Origin: Auricularia sp. M13
Taxonomy: Eukaryota; Basidiomycota; Agaricomycetes; Auriculariales; Auriculariaceae
Reading direction: 5' to 3'
Assembly: GCA_037042915.1 (NCBI GenBank)
Contig: CM073200.1
Span: forward strand, 2,848,832-2,912,831
DNA: 64,000 nucleotides
The translations under genes were made by a program, and so were the position numbers. Shown here piece by piece: positions 55,925 to 64,000 of this stretch (positions within the stretch are counted from its first letter, which is position 1; each line of letters starts with the position of its first letter). The notes beneath the pieces were generated by a model. That model ran no database searches. It saw only the letters and a program-made list of their open reading frames with translations, and was not told the DNA's origin.

Positions 55925-58360
55925 CTAAGAAGCAGATCCGGAAGCACCAGGCGTGCCATTATGTGGTTTTAGAAGCATGGGAGATGCATGCGGAGTTGCG
56001 CTTTGCGCAGCGGTTGGTGTTGGCGGCAGAACACAATTATATGGCAAGTTTGGGAGGGGTGCAAACCGGAATGCCGTGCCATTAGCGCGTGTAAGTGGGC
56101 GAGGAGTTGCTGGGAGTGTGCCTGTGGCTGCCGCTCCTCCCGTTTGATGGACAGGAGGAATGTTCTCCTTCGCCGCTGCATTCCGTCTTGCGGCCTGCTC
56201 TTCCAGATATAATGCTCGTAAAGGGCATTCCGCCTGATTCTCTGAGCCAGTGTGAGTAAGATATCGATAGAATACTGATCTACTCACTAGCATGACCGAC
56301 TGCTTTGCAATTGCTGCAGGTAGGCTGCGCTTTCCGGCGCACAGAATCTGAGGCTGATGGCGGTGGAGGCTTAGGGAATGCGGCATCGATGAGAGACACA
56401 ATCTCATCGCCGTAGGTATCTGAGAGAAGCCACCCAGTTTCACGAAGGAGGGTGGCACGGTCCTTGATGACTCCGCGGTGTGCAATGTGCACGATACGTG
56501 CAATGACAGCGTCGCCAAGCAAGGCTGTCGGTCCCCAAATCTCGTCTCGGAACTCCAGGGCATGCTTGTCCGTGCGCCACTTCCGTAGGTATGCCTCCAG
56601 AATGTCCTCTTGTTCCCCAGGCTCGTGTGTTCTCGACGCGGCGGTTTTCCGAGGGAGAGGAGGCTTCGCGGGCGGTAAGTATGACAGTATCCGCCGCATC
56701 CAACTCGGAAGATTTGAGGGCGGATCGTCCAGATTAATGCTGTAGTCACAGCACAGAGTGGGAGGCAGAGGTGAACAGCGAGGGCAGACATGAGACGGAT
56801 CTGCGGGGAGCGGACATGTGTCTGCATCTGTGAATACGTCAGTGCGCGTATCCCGACGGCACATAGTATGGGATCCAGGAAGCACAGTCGCAGCGGGGTT
56901 GATACCAGCATATTTGAGGACAGCGGGGTCCGCACCCTGTAGATGCGATGTCACAGCGCTCGGAGCTGCAGCAGAAGAGTTCAACTTTACACGCTTCGAA
57001 GGACGTGCATCCGAACTGTCGGTCGAGTCGCTTTCCTCGCGGGGGTAGAACTTGTCCTCCACGAATAGTAGCGCTAGCGTTTGGAGCGATCGATCCGCCC
57101 TGCGCGGCCCGAGCGCTGCGCAAGGCCGCTGAACGTGAGACCTTTGATTCCCCACTGCATGACCACCATGACGTCTGGAATATCGATCCCCTGCGCAATA
57201 TTTTCATCAATCCACTCATTTTGAAGTGAAACTATGCATACCAGACCAGCAGCATCAGTACAAAACATGCCCCAGACACCACCCTTTCGAAAACCTTCCA
57301 TGCGGGTCGTTTTGTACCCATCCGTCTTGTCCGAATGATACCAGCAGATCTTGTCCTGGTGGTGCATCGGAAGCAAGTTGAGCAAATAGATGGCAGCATC
57401 ACGGCACTCCTGTTTTGACTGCATAAAGACCATGAACTTTGGCGGTGGTGCACAGTCCAATGGGAGAGACATCGGGTCGTCCGGCAGAAGTACGCGCATG
57501 GCAGAGTAGCTAGTCGCCGGTCCTGGCATCCGGCGAACGGCCAGAACTGTATTGCCTGGGTTTCCGTCCAGGCGAATGACACAAGTCTTCGTGGGAGCCA
57601 TTCCGAGTCTGTCCATCGTAGTGAGACGCGAGTGTCGTGTTAGAGTTGCCGAAGCCAGCACAAATCGAACGTGAGACTTGAGCCGGTGAAGAATGATGTC
57701 CAGGTTAAGATAATCGAAGCGAAACGTCGTCCCCCACTCTTCAATACAGTGAGCCTCGTCGAATACAATGCGCGCAAGACGTGTGGCCAGCGGTTCACGA
57801 TTGAACAGATCCCGAACTTCCAGAATAAGAAGCATCTCTGGCGAAAGAATGACCACCTGATAAACACAAGCAGCAATTTTCTTATGGGATTTAGCAGAGA
57901 ACAAGACTGAATTCAATAGACATACAATCAGGAGCTCTTTGCAGAATGTTTCCGACGTTATCTCACATGCAGAAACACCGTAAGATAGAAAGCTGGAAAG
58001 ATGTTGATGTCCGAGAGAAAGCAGCGGTGAGATGACGAAGATGATATGGTCGGCATTGAGCAGAAGAGGTGCCAGGAATGCCAGAGTTTTGCCAGCGCCG
58101 CATGGCGCTAGGATAACAAGGTGCTGATCCCCCGCATTCTGAACAAGCGTTGCATAAGCTTGCCACGTGCACAGCATAACACCGAGCATAGACTGCAGTT
58201 TAGCGCGTAATGCTTCGATGGCAGCGGTACTCTCTGTCGAGCAGCTTTGCTCCTCGCGCGCAGTGTCGGAAACAGTGGCAGCAGGTACTGGAGGGGTGGC
58301 ACCTGAATCGGCCGGAGGACAGCGGGATGCAGCGCTATATTCGTCCACCGCATCTGCCAT
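55925..58360 (-). pseudogene. RecQ-like SF2 helicase gene, probably frameshifted
   Basis: Minus-strand gene convergent with the DUF6589 gene. Helicase motifs are clear: QAYATLV, APCGAGKT (Walker A), VISPLLSLGHQ, VFDEAHCIEEWG (DEAH box), ASATLT, CTDAAGLGIDIPDV across an intron, and WGIKGLTFSGLAQRSGRAGR. Introns with GT-AG ends occur around 57850-57930 and 57190-57240. Just after the last motif the frame stops, and the expected continuation (LQTLALLFVEDKFYP) is in another frame, so one frameshift near 57100 is likely. The C-terminal part has CSNCKAVGH zinc-knuckle-like residues. Similar helicases accompany agaricomycete repeats and subtelomeres. Confidence 0.78.
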
Positions 58361-58497
58361 GCTGCTGGACGGATGGCACGGCGGTGGCTCGGTGACAGTG
58401 GTCTGCGCGGTAGAAGACAAAAATCTAGCACGGACATCGGTCGCTCGGCAAGCATGATCCGGAGCTCGGCCGAACGGGCGCTTATGCAAGTGTTGCC

Positions 58498-58574
58498 AGT
58501 GGTGCTTCGCACTTGGCCCGTTCGTGATGTCACAACAGGGCCAAACAGTGCGAAGTCCACTGGGTAGGAGTATG
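58498..58574 (-). repeat. Right outer terminal inverted repeat (77 bp)
   Basis: Exact reverse complement of 45647-45723. On the inner side it abuts the 7.3-kb segment instead of the 106-bp arm. Confidence 0.93.
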
Positions 58575-58583
58575 AGTGGCAGG
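58575..58583 (+). repeat. Target-site duplication, right copy (AGTGGCAGG)
   Basis: Exact copy of 45638-45646, directly outside the right TIR. Confidence 0.92.
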
Positions 58584-58705
58584 TCACGAGGAGAGGAGGC
58601 CGCGAGTCGAACTCCGCTGTTCCCGACTTTCACCGTGACCTCGTCACCGGCGGTCTGGGTCAACCTCGATGATTGTGAACTTGTACTACAAGTAGCATCG
58701 ATATA

Positions 58706-59653
58706 ATGTGCGCCATGCAGCCTGTGACATTGCTGCTATTATCAAGACCGAGCGCGCTGGCCATACGTAACAACCTCCGATCCCAGGTCATCGACGGCAC
58801 TCACGTCGCAACGGTCGTGCTGAAGAATGACACGCCAGTAATATGGTGCGACCCATGGTCCATCGAGGAAGAACTCTTTGTCGAAATCGTTCTTCACTGC
58901 TGGAATCTGCGCACACTTCATCTCGTCCAATGTCCATTTGACAGCATCTGCCCCGAGGGCGTGCAGCGGCTTGCGGACCGTGGCGTATTTTCCCGGCTGC
59001 ACGAGCTCAGAGTTGGCGACCCGGGCCTCTACGAGGAAACTCTCTTTCTATTGCTCTCTGCGATGCCCAGACTGAAGGTCCTTCATATTGGAGAGGTCTA
59101 TCACAATCCGAATGCGGATTCGGACTCGTGGCCCCGACCCGCGTGTAGCTTGACGACTCTCTCTGTCACCAAGGATTCGGACGAGTTCGAGTATTATGGT
59201 CTATTGCTTGCCAACTCGCATGACACTCTTACTGAGCTCTACCTCGAGCAAATTTGGGACACTTCCGTCGTATCCAACATCTGCCGCGCGCTTTCTTCCT
59301 GCACTCGTGTGCGCAACCTCAGACGCATAGGTGCTATGGGACTGGAGGACGTCACCGCGTCCTGCCCGCGCGTCCGCAGCTTGACGCTCTCTGTCCCCCT
59401 CAGTCGCGCGCAAGTAAACGCGATGCGAGCACGCGCTGGCATTCAAGAACTACGCGTAACGCCTTCCGCTGACAGCGATCAGTCTTTCGTTGTGGCTGAC
59501 ATGCTGGAATGGAGGGATTCTATCAACGAGCTTCCTTCGCTGCGTGCCCTGGCTTTCCCAATGCCGCTGGAGGACAGCTCGCGAATGTACGCCGCTTACT
59601 ACCAGCTTATATCGCTATGCTCTGAGCGGCGTATACTTCATTCGGCTACGTAG
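58706..59653 (+). CDS. Leucine-rich-repeat-like protein 1
   Basis: Single-exon gene of 315 aa with leucine-rich repeats of the F-box-associated type: NLRTLHLVQCPF, RLHELRVGDPGL, MPRLKVLHIGEVY, CSLTTLSV, TLTELYLEQIW and RVRSLTLSVPL. I see no F-box at the N-terminus, so it may be a derived or truncated member. It ends LISLCSERRILH, nearly the same as the ending of the next gene. The start lies about 120 bp from the right end of the transposon, so its promoter may be partly displaced. Function unknown, probably protein binding. Confidence 0.7.
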   Translation: MCAMQPVTLLLLSRPSALAIRNNLRSQVIDGTHVATVVLKNDTPVIWCDPWSIEEELFVEIVLHCWNLRTLHLVQCPFDSICPEGVQRLADRGVFSRLHELRVGDPGLYEETLFLLLSAMPRLKVLHIGEVYHNPNADSDSWPRPACSLTTLSVTKDSDEFEYYGLLLANSHDTLTELYLEQIWDTSVVSNICRALSSCTRVRNLRRIGAMGLEDVTASCPRVRSLTLSVPLSRAQVNAMRARAGIQELRVTPSADSDQSFVVADMLEWRDSINELPSLRALAFPMPLEDSSRMYAAYYQLISLCSERRILHSAT

Positions 59654-59995
59654 GTCGAATCCGATAGGTGCATGACCATGGAGCCATTCACTCATCCACT
59701 CGTCGCGAGCATGTAGAGTAATAAGTAGCATGTAATACTTACGCCTAGAAAACTCGACGATCCAGATGTTTGCCTGGAGTTGAATATGAAATACCTAACT
59801 AGGACCTCTTTATAATGTAAGAACGGCGCAAAGGTTCATTGTTTGGCTTTTGCCAGCGCCCGGTGTGGCGTGGCCGCCGCCGCACGACGGTCGCGGCAGG
59901 CGCCGCTCGTTTTTCTCAAACCTCGTCACCCGCGACTTAGAGAGCTTCAGCAGTGACCGGATATTCAAGCTCTTCTGGCCAACTTCAATCCACCG
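59654..59995 (+). other. Intergenic between the two LRR genes
   Basis: About 340 bp. A possible TATAAT-like box lies near 59811. I see no gene here. Confidence 0.4.
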
Positions 59996-60976
59996 ATGGG
60001 ACCCGTTACCCTCTACCTCTGCACAAAAGTCGAAGCCCTCGCGGCCCTCCACCACATTCGCTCTCGTGTTCTACAGGCCAATGACATCCGCACTGTCGTT
60101 ATTAGCCAGCCTAGAGGGCGGACTCTAACGTCTGAATCCATCGACGAAGGAATTTTGACGGATATTCTCGTTGAATGCAGGAGACTGCACAGACTAGATC
60201 TCGATGGGTGGGCCTTTGACACCATCAGCGCTGCCAACATTCAGCGCGCCGCTGCAGGCGCTCTATCTTCCATAGAGGAGCTCGTGATAGGCCCACGCGG
60301 AACGCTCAGTTCAGTCTCGTTCTTCTTGCTGCTTTCAGCGATGCCGGCGTTACATTCCGTCGAATTCAACAGCGTTATCGATTCAACTCCTCCAACGCAC
60401 CCGCCAGTGTCAGATGATGGCCCGGAATCCTTTGCAGCACCAGCATGCAGGCTGAAGAGCGTTGTTGTTAGCGATGACTGGGGCATCTGCTTCAGTCATT
60501 ACGCGCACTTGCTGTGCCAGTCTCATGACACGCTCCAGCACTTAGAGGCTCACTGGGTGTTCAGCGAGGACATCGGACCCATCCTCGGCGAAGCACTGGC
60601 GCCATGCCGCAATCTGCGCAGTCTTGTCCTTATAGGAAACCATTTCGACAACTCGGGCGTCATATCCAAGTGCCCGCGCCTCCGATGCTTGACGCTCATC
60701 GAGCCTCCGACGGAAGAGGAGCTCGGCGCGCTTTGTGCGCCGCTTCGAGAATTGCGGCTTATCCACTGCACCCCCGCGGAGAGCGACGCTGGCATCATTC
60801 ATGACCATCTCCCGCCACTGCAGGCCGTCCTACCTCGGCTGCCTGCTCTCGACACTCTCCGCATTGTCAGCAAGTCCGTGCGCTTTGATGAAGCCTATCA
60901 TCAGGTTCGGAAGCTATGCGCTGAGCGGCGTCTACATTTCACTACGAGCTTGCCGGGCTACGACTGGGTTATGTAG
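59996..60976 (+). CDS. Leucine-rich-repeat-like protein 2
   Basis: Single-exon gene of 326 aa, a tandem paralogue of the preceding gene. Shared landmarks include SIDEGILTDILVECRRLHRL, SIEELVIGPRGTL, SFFLLLSAMPALHSVEF, SHDTLQHLEAHW, RLRCLTLIEPP and VRKLCAERRLHFTT. It also matches the relic at 24230-24769. No F-box or signal peptide is seen. Function unknown. Confidence 0.7.
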   Translation: MGPVTLYLCTKVEALAALHHIRSRVLQANDIRTVVISQPRGRTLTSESIDEGILTDILVECRRLHRLDLDGWAFDTISAANIQRAAAGALSSIEELVIGPRGTLSSVSFFLLLSAMPALHSVEFNSVIDSTPPTHPPVSDDGPESFAAPACRLKSVVVSDDWGICFSHYAHLLCQSHDTLQHLEAHWVFSEDIGPILGEALAPCRNLRSLVLIGNHFDNSGVISKCPRLRCLTLIEPPTEEELGALCAPLRELRLIHCTPAESDAGIIHDHLPPLQAVLPRLPALDTLRIVSKSVRFDEAYHQVRKLCAERRLHFTTSLPGYDWVM

Positions 60977-61290
60977 AATCTCAGCGGCGTCAGCCTCGTG
61001 CTCTGAAGCAACTCGCATAAACGCACAATTTGGCATTTGCTTGTGCTCATCGTTCCTTGCTTTCTTGACGTTAAACAGACTGCAGCGGCTGCATGAACAT
61101 GCACCTAACGCGGTGCGCCGTATCTGCCCCCTGGAATAAATTTCTTCTCAAGACCGTAAGTTTTGAAGGAGCTGATCAGTGCATGAACTATTGTGCTTGC
61201 TCAACTTGGGCAGGCGCATCACAGGGGCCTCGTGGTCCTTGACAGGATTCAAGTGAGAAATCCGTAGTTCCCGCATTTTTGGATGTCTAG
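60977..61290. other. Intergenic between convergent genes
   Basis: 3' regions of LRR gene 2 (+) and the F-box gene (-). Nothing else can be supported. Confidence 0.45.
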
Positions 61291-62760
61291 TCATGTGTCG
61301 ACAATGTATTTCTTCGTATAGATAGCAAACTCCGGGTGACCTATGTCCTCGACATTGCTGGTCGAATATCGAAGAGTAATCGTGTCCAGAACGTCCGCGT
61401 CATAAGCGATGAGCGAGCGTAGATTTCGACTCAACGCTTCTACGACAGCCTGGATGTAAGGCGAGTGCGCCCAAACGTCCTCCGTGGTACCCGGGATACT
61501 GATAGTGAGGTGCTGCAGCTTTGGTGCACGCAGGTTGTAGAACGCGTTTGGGTTCTGAGGCAGCGAGTCGTCGACAACGCCGGTGAGCGTGAATTCGAGG
61601 GTGACGAGCAACGGCGCGTATACGTGGGAGCGGAAGAACGCGGCGATGTGTTCAATTGGGATGGTGGCCGAAGTGATCCGCTCGGTGAAGAGCCTCTCCA
61701 TTTGGCGGAAACACGAGTTGAGTTCCATGAAATCCCACGCATTAATTTCCCAGCGCTGCCCGCTGCCCACGATGGCGACGTTGGAGCCCCGTCCTGGGCC
61801 GCAAACGACAAGAGAAACCGGACCACTGTTGCATGCCAGAAAGGCTCCCGTTGACGGGATCAGTGTACTGGCACAATGTAGAGTCAGCTTGGGTACGCGG
61901 AGTCCAAGCCATGATCTCAGCGGCTGCATGTAATCAATGCCGATGTCCGAACCGTCTCCAAGAATCACTGCCTGCAATGAGCTTGGTAGAGGGCCTCTAG
62001 GGAGGAAGCTCGTGTCCTCAATACCGCGGAGGTCGAGGGAGACCAGGTTTGGGAAGCAGCGAAAGAAATTCTCCTGGTCCTCCTCGTCCCGCGAGAGGTA
62101 GCAGCAGAGCGTTGTCAATGCGCGTAGCGGGCTGCATGAACCCAACAAACATAAAGTTGGAGCGACCAGGTGGCGGAGATTGGGCAAGAGATGTGACCCC
62201 CAGTCGGAGGGTACTTCAAACTCTTCGTCTGGACTGAGGTAGTCGACGCAGCTGAAGGATATCAAGTTTGGTAATGGGATCGAATGTCGATTCGATAGTT
62301 TGAATAACCAAAGAGGCCCGTCATACTCCTGTATCCTGCCAATATTTGGGTGAAGAACTGCAACCATGCGCGCCTCGTATTCGTCATAGTCACCGTAGCA
62401 TGCGGGGGGCAATTGAAGACGGAACAGCAGAGGATCAGAACGCTGCAACATAGTCGCGAGTTGGTCAACCGCTCTTTCTTGGTGAAGTGGGCTGCGATAA
62501 TCGCAGCAAAAGAAACCCGTCCAAAGTTGGCGGTCTTGGAGAGCAAGTGCACGCCACGAACGTGAAATGTGGCTTGCTCGAATGCGAGTTTCGGCGTCAG
62601 CAGCGCGCAGACATTCCGTCAACAGTTCTAGCGGTAACCGTTGGATCATAGCCTTCGAGGTAGACCTGTTCCATGCCTCCAAGGAATCCGCGCAAGCCTT
62701 ACGCGCTATCGAGAGAACGGCGCAGTTGAACTCCTCGACGTGCTGCAAACTTGGAGGCAT
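61291..62760 (-). CDS. F-box protein
   Basis: Single-exon minus-strand gene of 489 aa from the ATG at 62760. The frame is open further upstream, but only from a GTG. An F-box lies near residues 38-80 (IQRLPLELLTECLRAAD, SHISRSWRALALQDRQLWT). A long region of irregular leucine-rich repeats follows (NLISFSCVDYL, LPNLRHLVAP, FPNLVSLDLRGIED, KLQHLTISIPG). Such proteins act as substrate receptors of SCF ubiquitin ligases and are greatly expanded in agaricomycetes. The target is unknown. Confidence 0.85.
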   Translation of the reverse strand: MPPSLQHVEEFNCAVLSIARKACADSLEAWNRSTSKAMIQRLPLELLTECLRAADAETRIRASHISRSWRALALQDRQLWTGFFCCDYRSPLHQERAVDQLATMLQRSDPLLFRLQLPPACYGDYDEYEARMVAVLHPNIGRIQEYDGPLWLFKLSNRHSIPLPNLISFSCVDYLSPDEEFEVPSDWGSHLLPNLRHLVAPTLCLLGSCSPLRALTTLCCYLSRDEEDQENFFRCFPNLVSLDLRGIEDTSFLPRGPLPSSLQAVILGDGSDIGIDYMQPLRSWLGLRVPKLTLHCASTLIPSTGAFLACNSGPVSLVVCGPGRGSNVAIVGSGQRWEINAWDFMELNSCFRQMERLFTERITSATIPIEHIAAFFRSHVYAPLLVTLEFTLTGVVDDSLPQNPNAFYNLRAPKLQHLTISIPGTTEDVWAHSPYIQAVVEALSRNLRSLIAYDADVLDTITLRYSTSNVEDIGHPEFAIYTKKYIVDT

Positions 62761-63267
62761 CAATACGCAATACGGCGCACAAGAACGTATGGCGTGGCGC
62801 ACGATTGAGCAGACGCGTTAAGGTCGTCTACAACACCGCGTACGAAGTCATAGATTCTGGACTGGACCTGTTCTGCCAGGATCATCCTGGTGGCGGGTGC
62901 GGAGAAGAACAGATTTAGAAGCAAGTCAAAGCACGACAAACAAACAAAAAATTGGGCAGGACCCGCACCTCAGTCGAATCCTGTTACTGACGAATGGAAT
63001 TCACAATTCTGCACTGCTGGCAAGAGGAGGAACGAAACGAGCAATGTGTGACTAAACCGTGCGCCTGAAGCCCAAGTCCTACAGATTTCCAGACATACGC
63101 GCTCGATGGTAACATGTATCCACACAAGGTAACAGGACATGGTGTTGTATTGAGTACTAGCGTTGCGACAGACGAGAATGAGTACATGATACATGGGAGA
63201 GCGACATGCGACGTTGACTAGAAAGCAAGACGATGACTGAACAATGTGCTATGTTCTGGCAGACAAA
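62761..63267. other. Intergenic
   Basis: Promoter side of the F-box gene and 3' region of POLD4. No supported gene. Confidence 0.45.
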
Positions 63268-63908
63268 TCAGACCTCGCCGTGGAAGCAAGACTGCGATAG
63301 ACGAGACTCTTCCTGACCCTGACGAGTCAACAAAATATCGCGAATCTGTAAACGCGGTGTTGGTGAGTCAGACAGACACACACACAGTAGCATACCTCTG
63401 GCGGAGGGTTGAGCCCCATGGCGTGCGCGCGCTCCCAACGCTGAAGGCGGGGCATGCCCACACAGGGACCATACTCGTGCGAATTGTCGAACACACGGAG
63501 TATGTAGTCGAACTTGTCTTGGCCTTCGCCATGAACTGCGGCAAAATCTGAGCACGCGTACACGGTAAATAACAAGAAAAAAAAGGACACACTGGGCTTG
63601 AGGTGGTTGTTCTTCCCACGCGCCCATTGCATCGGCTTCGTCCACCGCTTGTCGTTGGGTTTCAATTCCTCGACGACAGCGGGTTCACGGCGCTCCTCAA
63701 CAGCGGGCGTCTTGGGCACGTCCGCATCATCGTCACCGTCGACGCTGGCCGCCTCCGACACGGACACAGAGGCGACGGAGGACGTCCTGCTGGCAGTCCG
63801 CTTGTCTTTGGTCTTGCTGAAGGCCGACGACTTCTGGGGCGCAAAGCCGAGCGTGCTCTGCTTCATGGCGCTGCTGCCTGTCTTCTTGGTCGATTTCGAA
63901 GTAGTCAT
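63268..63908 (-). CDS. POLD4: DNA polymerase delta subunit 4 (Cdm1/POLD4)
   Basis: Three exons on the minus strand (63908-63593, 63535-63396 and 63345-63268) give 177 aa. A basic, disordered N-terminus includes a PIP-box-like KQSTLGF near residue 16, expected to bind PCNA. The conserved C-terminal block is complete: KPNDKRWTK, ILRVFDNSHEYGPCVG, RLQRWERAHAMGLNPPPE and IRDILLT. This small subunit stabilises DNA polymerase delta in the nucleus. The last exon has a slightly long, Ser/Gln-rich tail. The start at 63908 leaves 92 bp of upstream sequence in the window. Confidence 0.93.
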
Positions 63909-64000
63909 TTGGCTGGTAAACTTGGTGAAGATGCAATGGGGTCCAAAGGTTCAAAAGTGTTCTGAAGAAGGCGGAAAGCGGGGTTTTAATCTAGACCGCG

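Larger units (their letters stand above)
51208..58497 (+). mobile_element. 7.3-kb segment splitting the right TIR
   Basis: The left TIR reads 77 bp then 106 bp without a gap. On the right the same two blocks are separated by this 7,290-bp segment. It holds a DUF6589-type gene (+) and a RecQ-like helicase gene (-) whose start codons lie about 80 and 140 bp from the segment ends. No inverted repeats or target duplication are visible at its ends. Several frame changes in both genes suggest it was already decayed. It could be a non-duplicating element, or cargo joined during repair. Confidence 0.7.
45647..58574 (+). mobile_element. 12.9-kb nested DNA transposon with TIRs and 9-bp TSD
   Basis: The unit is bounded by 77-bp perfect inverted repeats (45647-45723 and 58498-58574) and a perfect 9-bp direct repeat. 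The core element carries one intact transposase candidate (46151-51022). A second pair of inverted arms, 45724-45829 and 51102-51207, continues the left TIR, so the original TIR was probably about 183 bp. The 7.3 kb between 51208 and 58497 splits the right TIR. A TIR of this length with a 9-bp duplication is reminiscent of Mutator-like elements, but the transposase does not look like one. The superfamily is left open. Confidence 0.88.

Noticed and set aside
55925-58360. Reading the helicase as a telomere-linked helicase marking a subtelomere
   Set aside because: Ordinary essential genes (FCP1, ACH1, POLD4) lie on both sides and no telomeric repeats are seen.
51208-58497. Calling the 7.3-kb segment a Helitron because it lacks a target duplication
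   Set aside because: The helicase is RecQ-like and not Pif1-like, there is no Rep domain, the ends lack TC and CTRR, and the site is not between A and T.
45647-58574. Assigning the nested element to the KDZ (Kyakuja-Dileera-Zisupton) superfamily
   Set aside because: I could not see the CxC and YD.AC-type motifs I associate with KDZ transposases, and no TET/JBP gene is present.
45647-58574. Calling the element a Mutator-like element or a Starship
   Set aside because: TIR length and the 9-bp duplication fit Mutator, but the protein lacks recognisable MULE motifs. There is no DUF3435 tyrosine recombinase, so it is not a Starship.
1-64000. tRNA, rRNA and CRISPR arrays
   Set aside because: I saw no cloverleaf-like box A/B pairs, no rRNA-like blocks and no regularly spaced repeats. 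A tRNAscan run would be needed to exclude tRNAs fully.

Overview
The window looks like nuclear DNA of a filamentous basidiomycete, most likely an Agaricomycete. Host genes are packed closely and carry many very short introns (about 43-74 nt) with GT-AG ends and CTRAY-type branch sites. The gene content also fits: LysM secreted proteins, F-box and leucine-rich families, an atypical protein kinase, a GH27-like hydrolase and agaricomycete transposases. All gene models were built by eye from frame continuity, splice signals and remembered family motifs. No database search was run.

Layout. 1-10933: non-LTR retrotransposon (LINE) territory, with a Gag-like ORF1 that appears to contain two spliceosomal introns, an intact 1,770-codon ORF2 (endonuclease, reverse transcriptase, degenerate RNase H-like domain, C-terminal zinc motif) and a 32-nt poly(A) tail. 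11434-23795: START-domain protein, LisH/FLO8-type transcription regulator and FCP1 phosphatase, all on +. 24230-24769: relic of a leucine-rich-repeat (LRR) family. 24955-34138: vezatin-like membrane protein, NPC2-like lipid-binding protein, protein disulfide isomerase, GH27-like hydrolase and a small membrane protein, all on +. 34768-45196: two LysM paralogues on the minus strand, separated by a GYG-rich protein, a kinase-like protein, an alpha/beta hydrolase and acetyl-CoA hydrolase ACH1.

45638-58583 is the most striking part: a nested transposon. An element with 77-bp perfect terminal inverted repeats (TIRs) and a perfect 9-bp target duplication carries one intact eight-exon transposase candidate (1,301 aa). 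A further 106 bp of inverted repeat continues the left TIR directly. On the right it is separated from the end by 7.3 kb of extra DNA. That DNA holds a decayed DUF6589-type gene and a convergent RecQ-like helicase gene, and appears to sit inside the right TIR with no target duplication. The DUF6589 gene is in turn interrupted by a small gag-only LTR element with identical LTRs and a 5-bp target duplication.

58706-64000: two tandem LRR genes related to the relic at 24 kb, an F-box protein and the small DNA polymerase delta subunit POLD4. The host genes form no operon-like pathway. The secretory genes (NPC2-like, PDI, GH27-like) and the two LysM genes are the only thematic neighbours.
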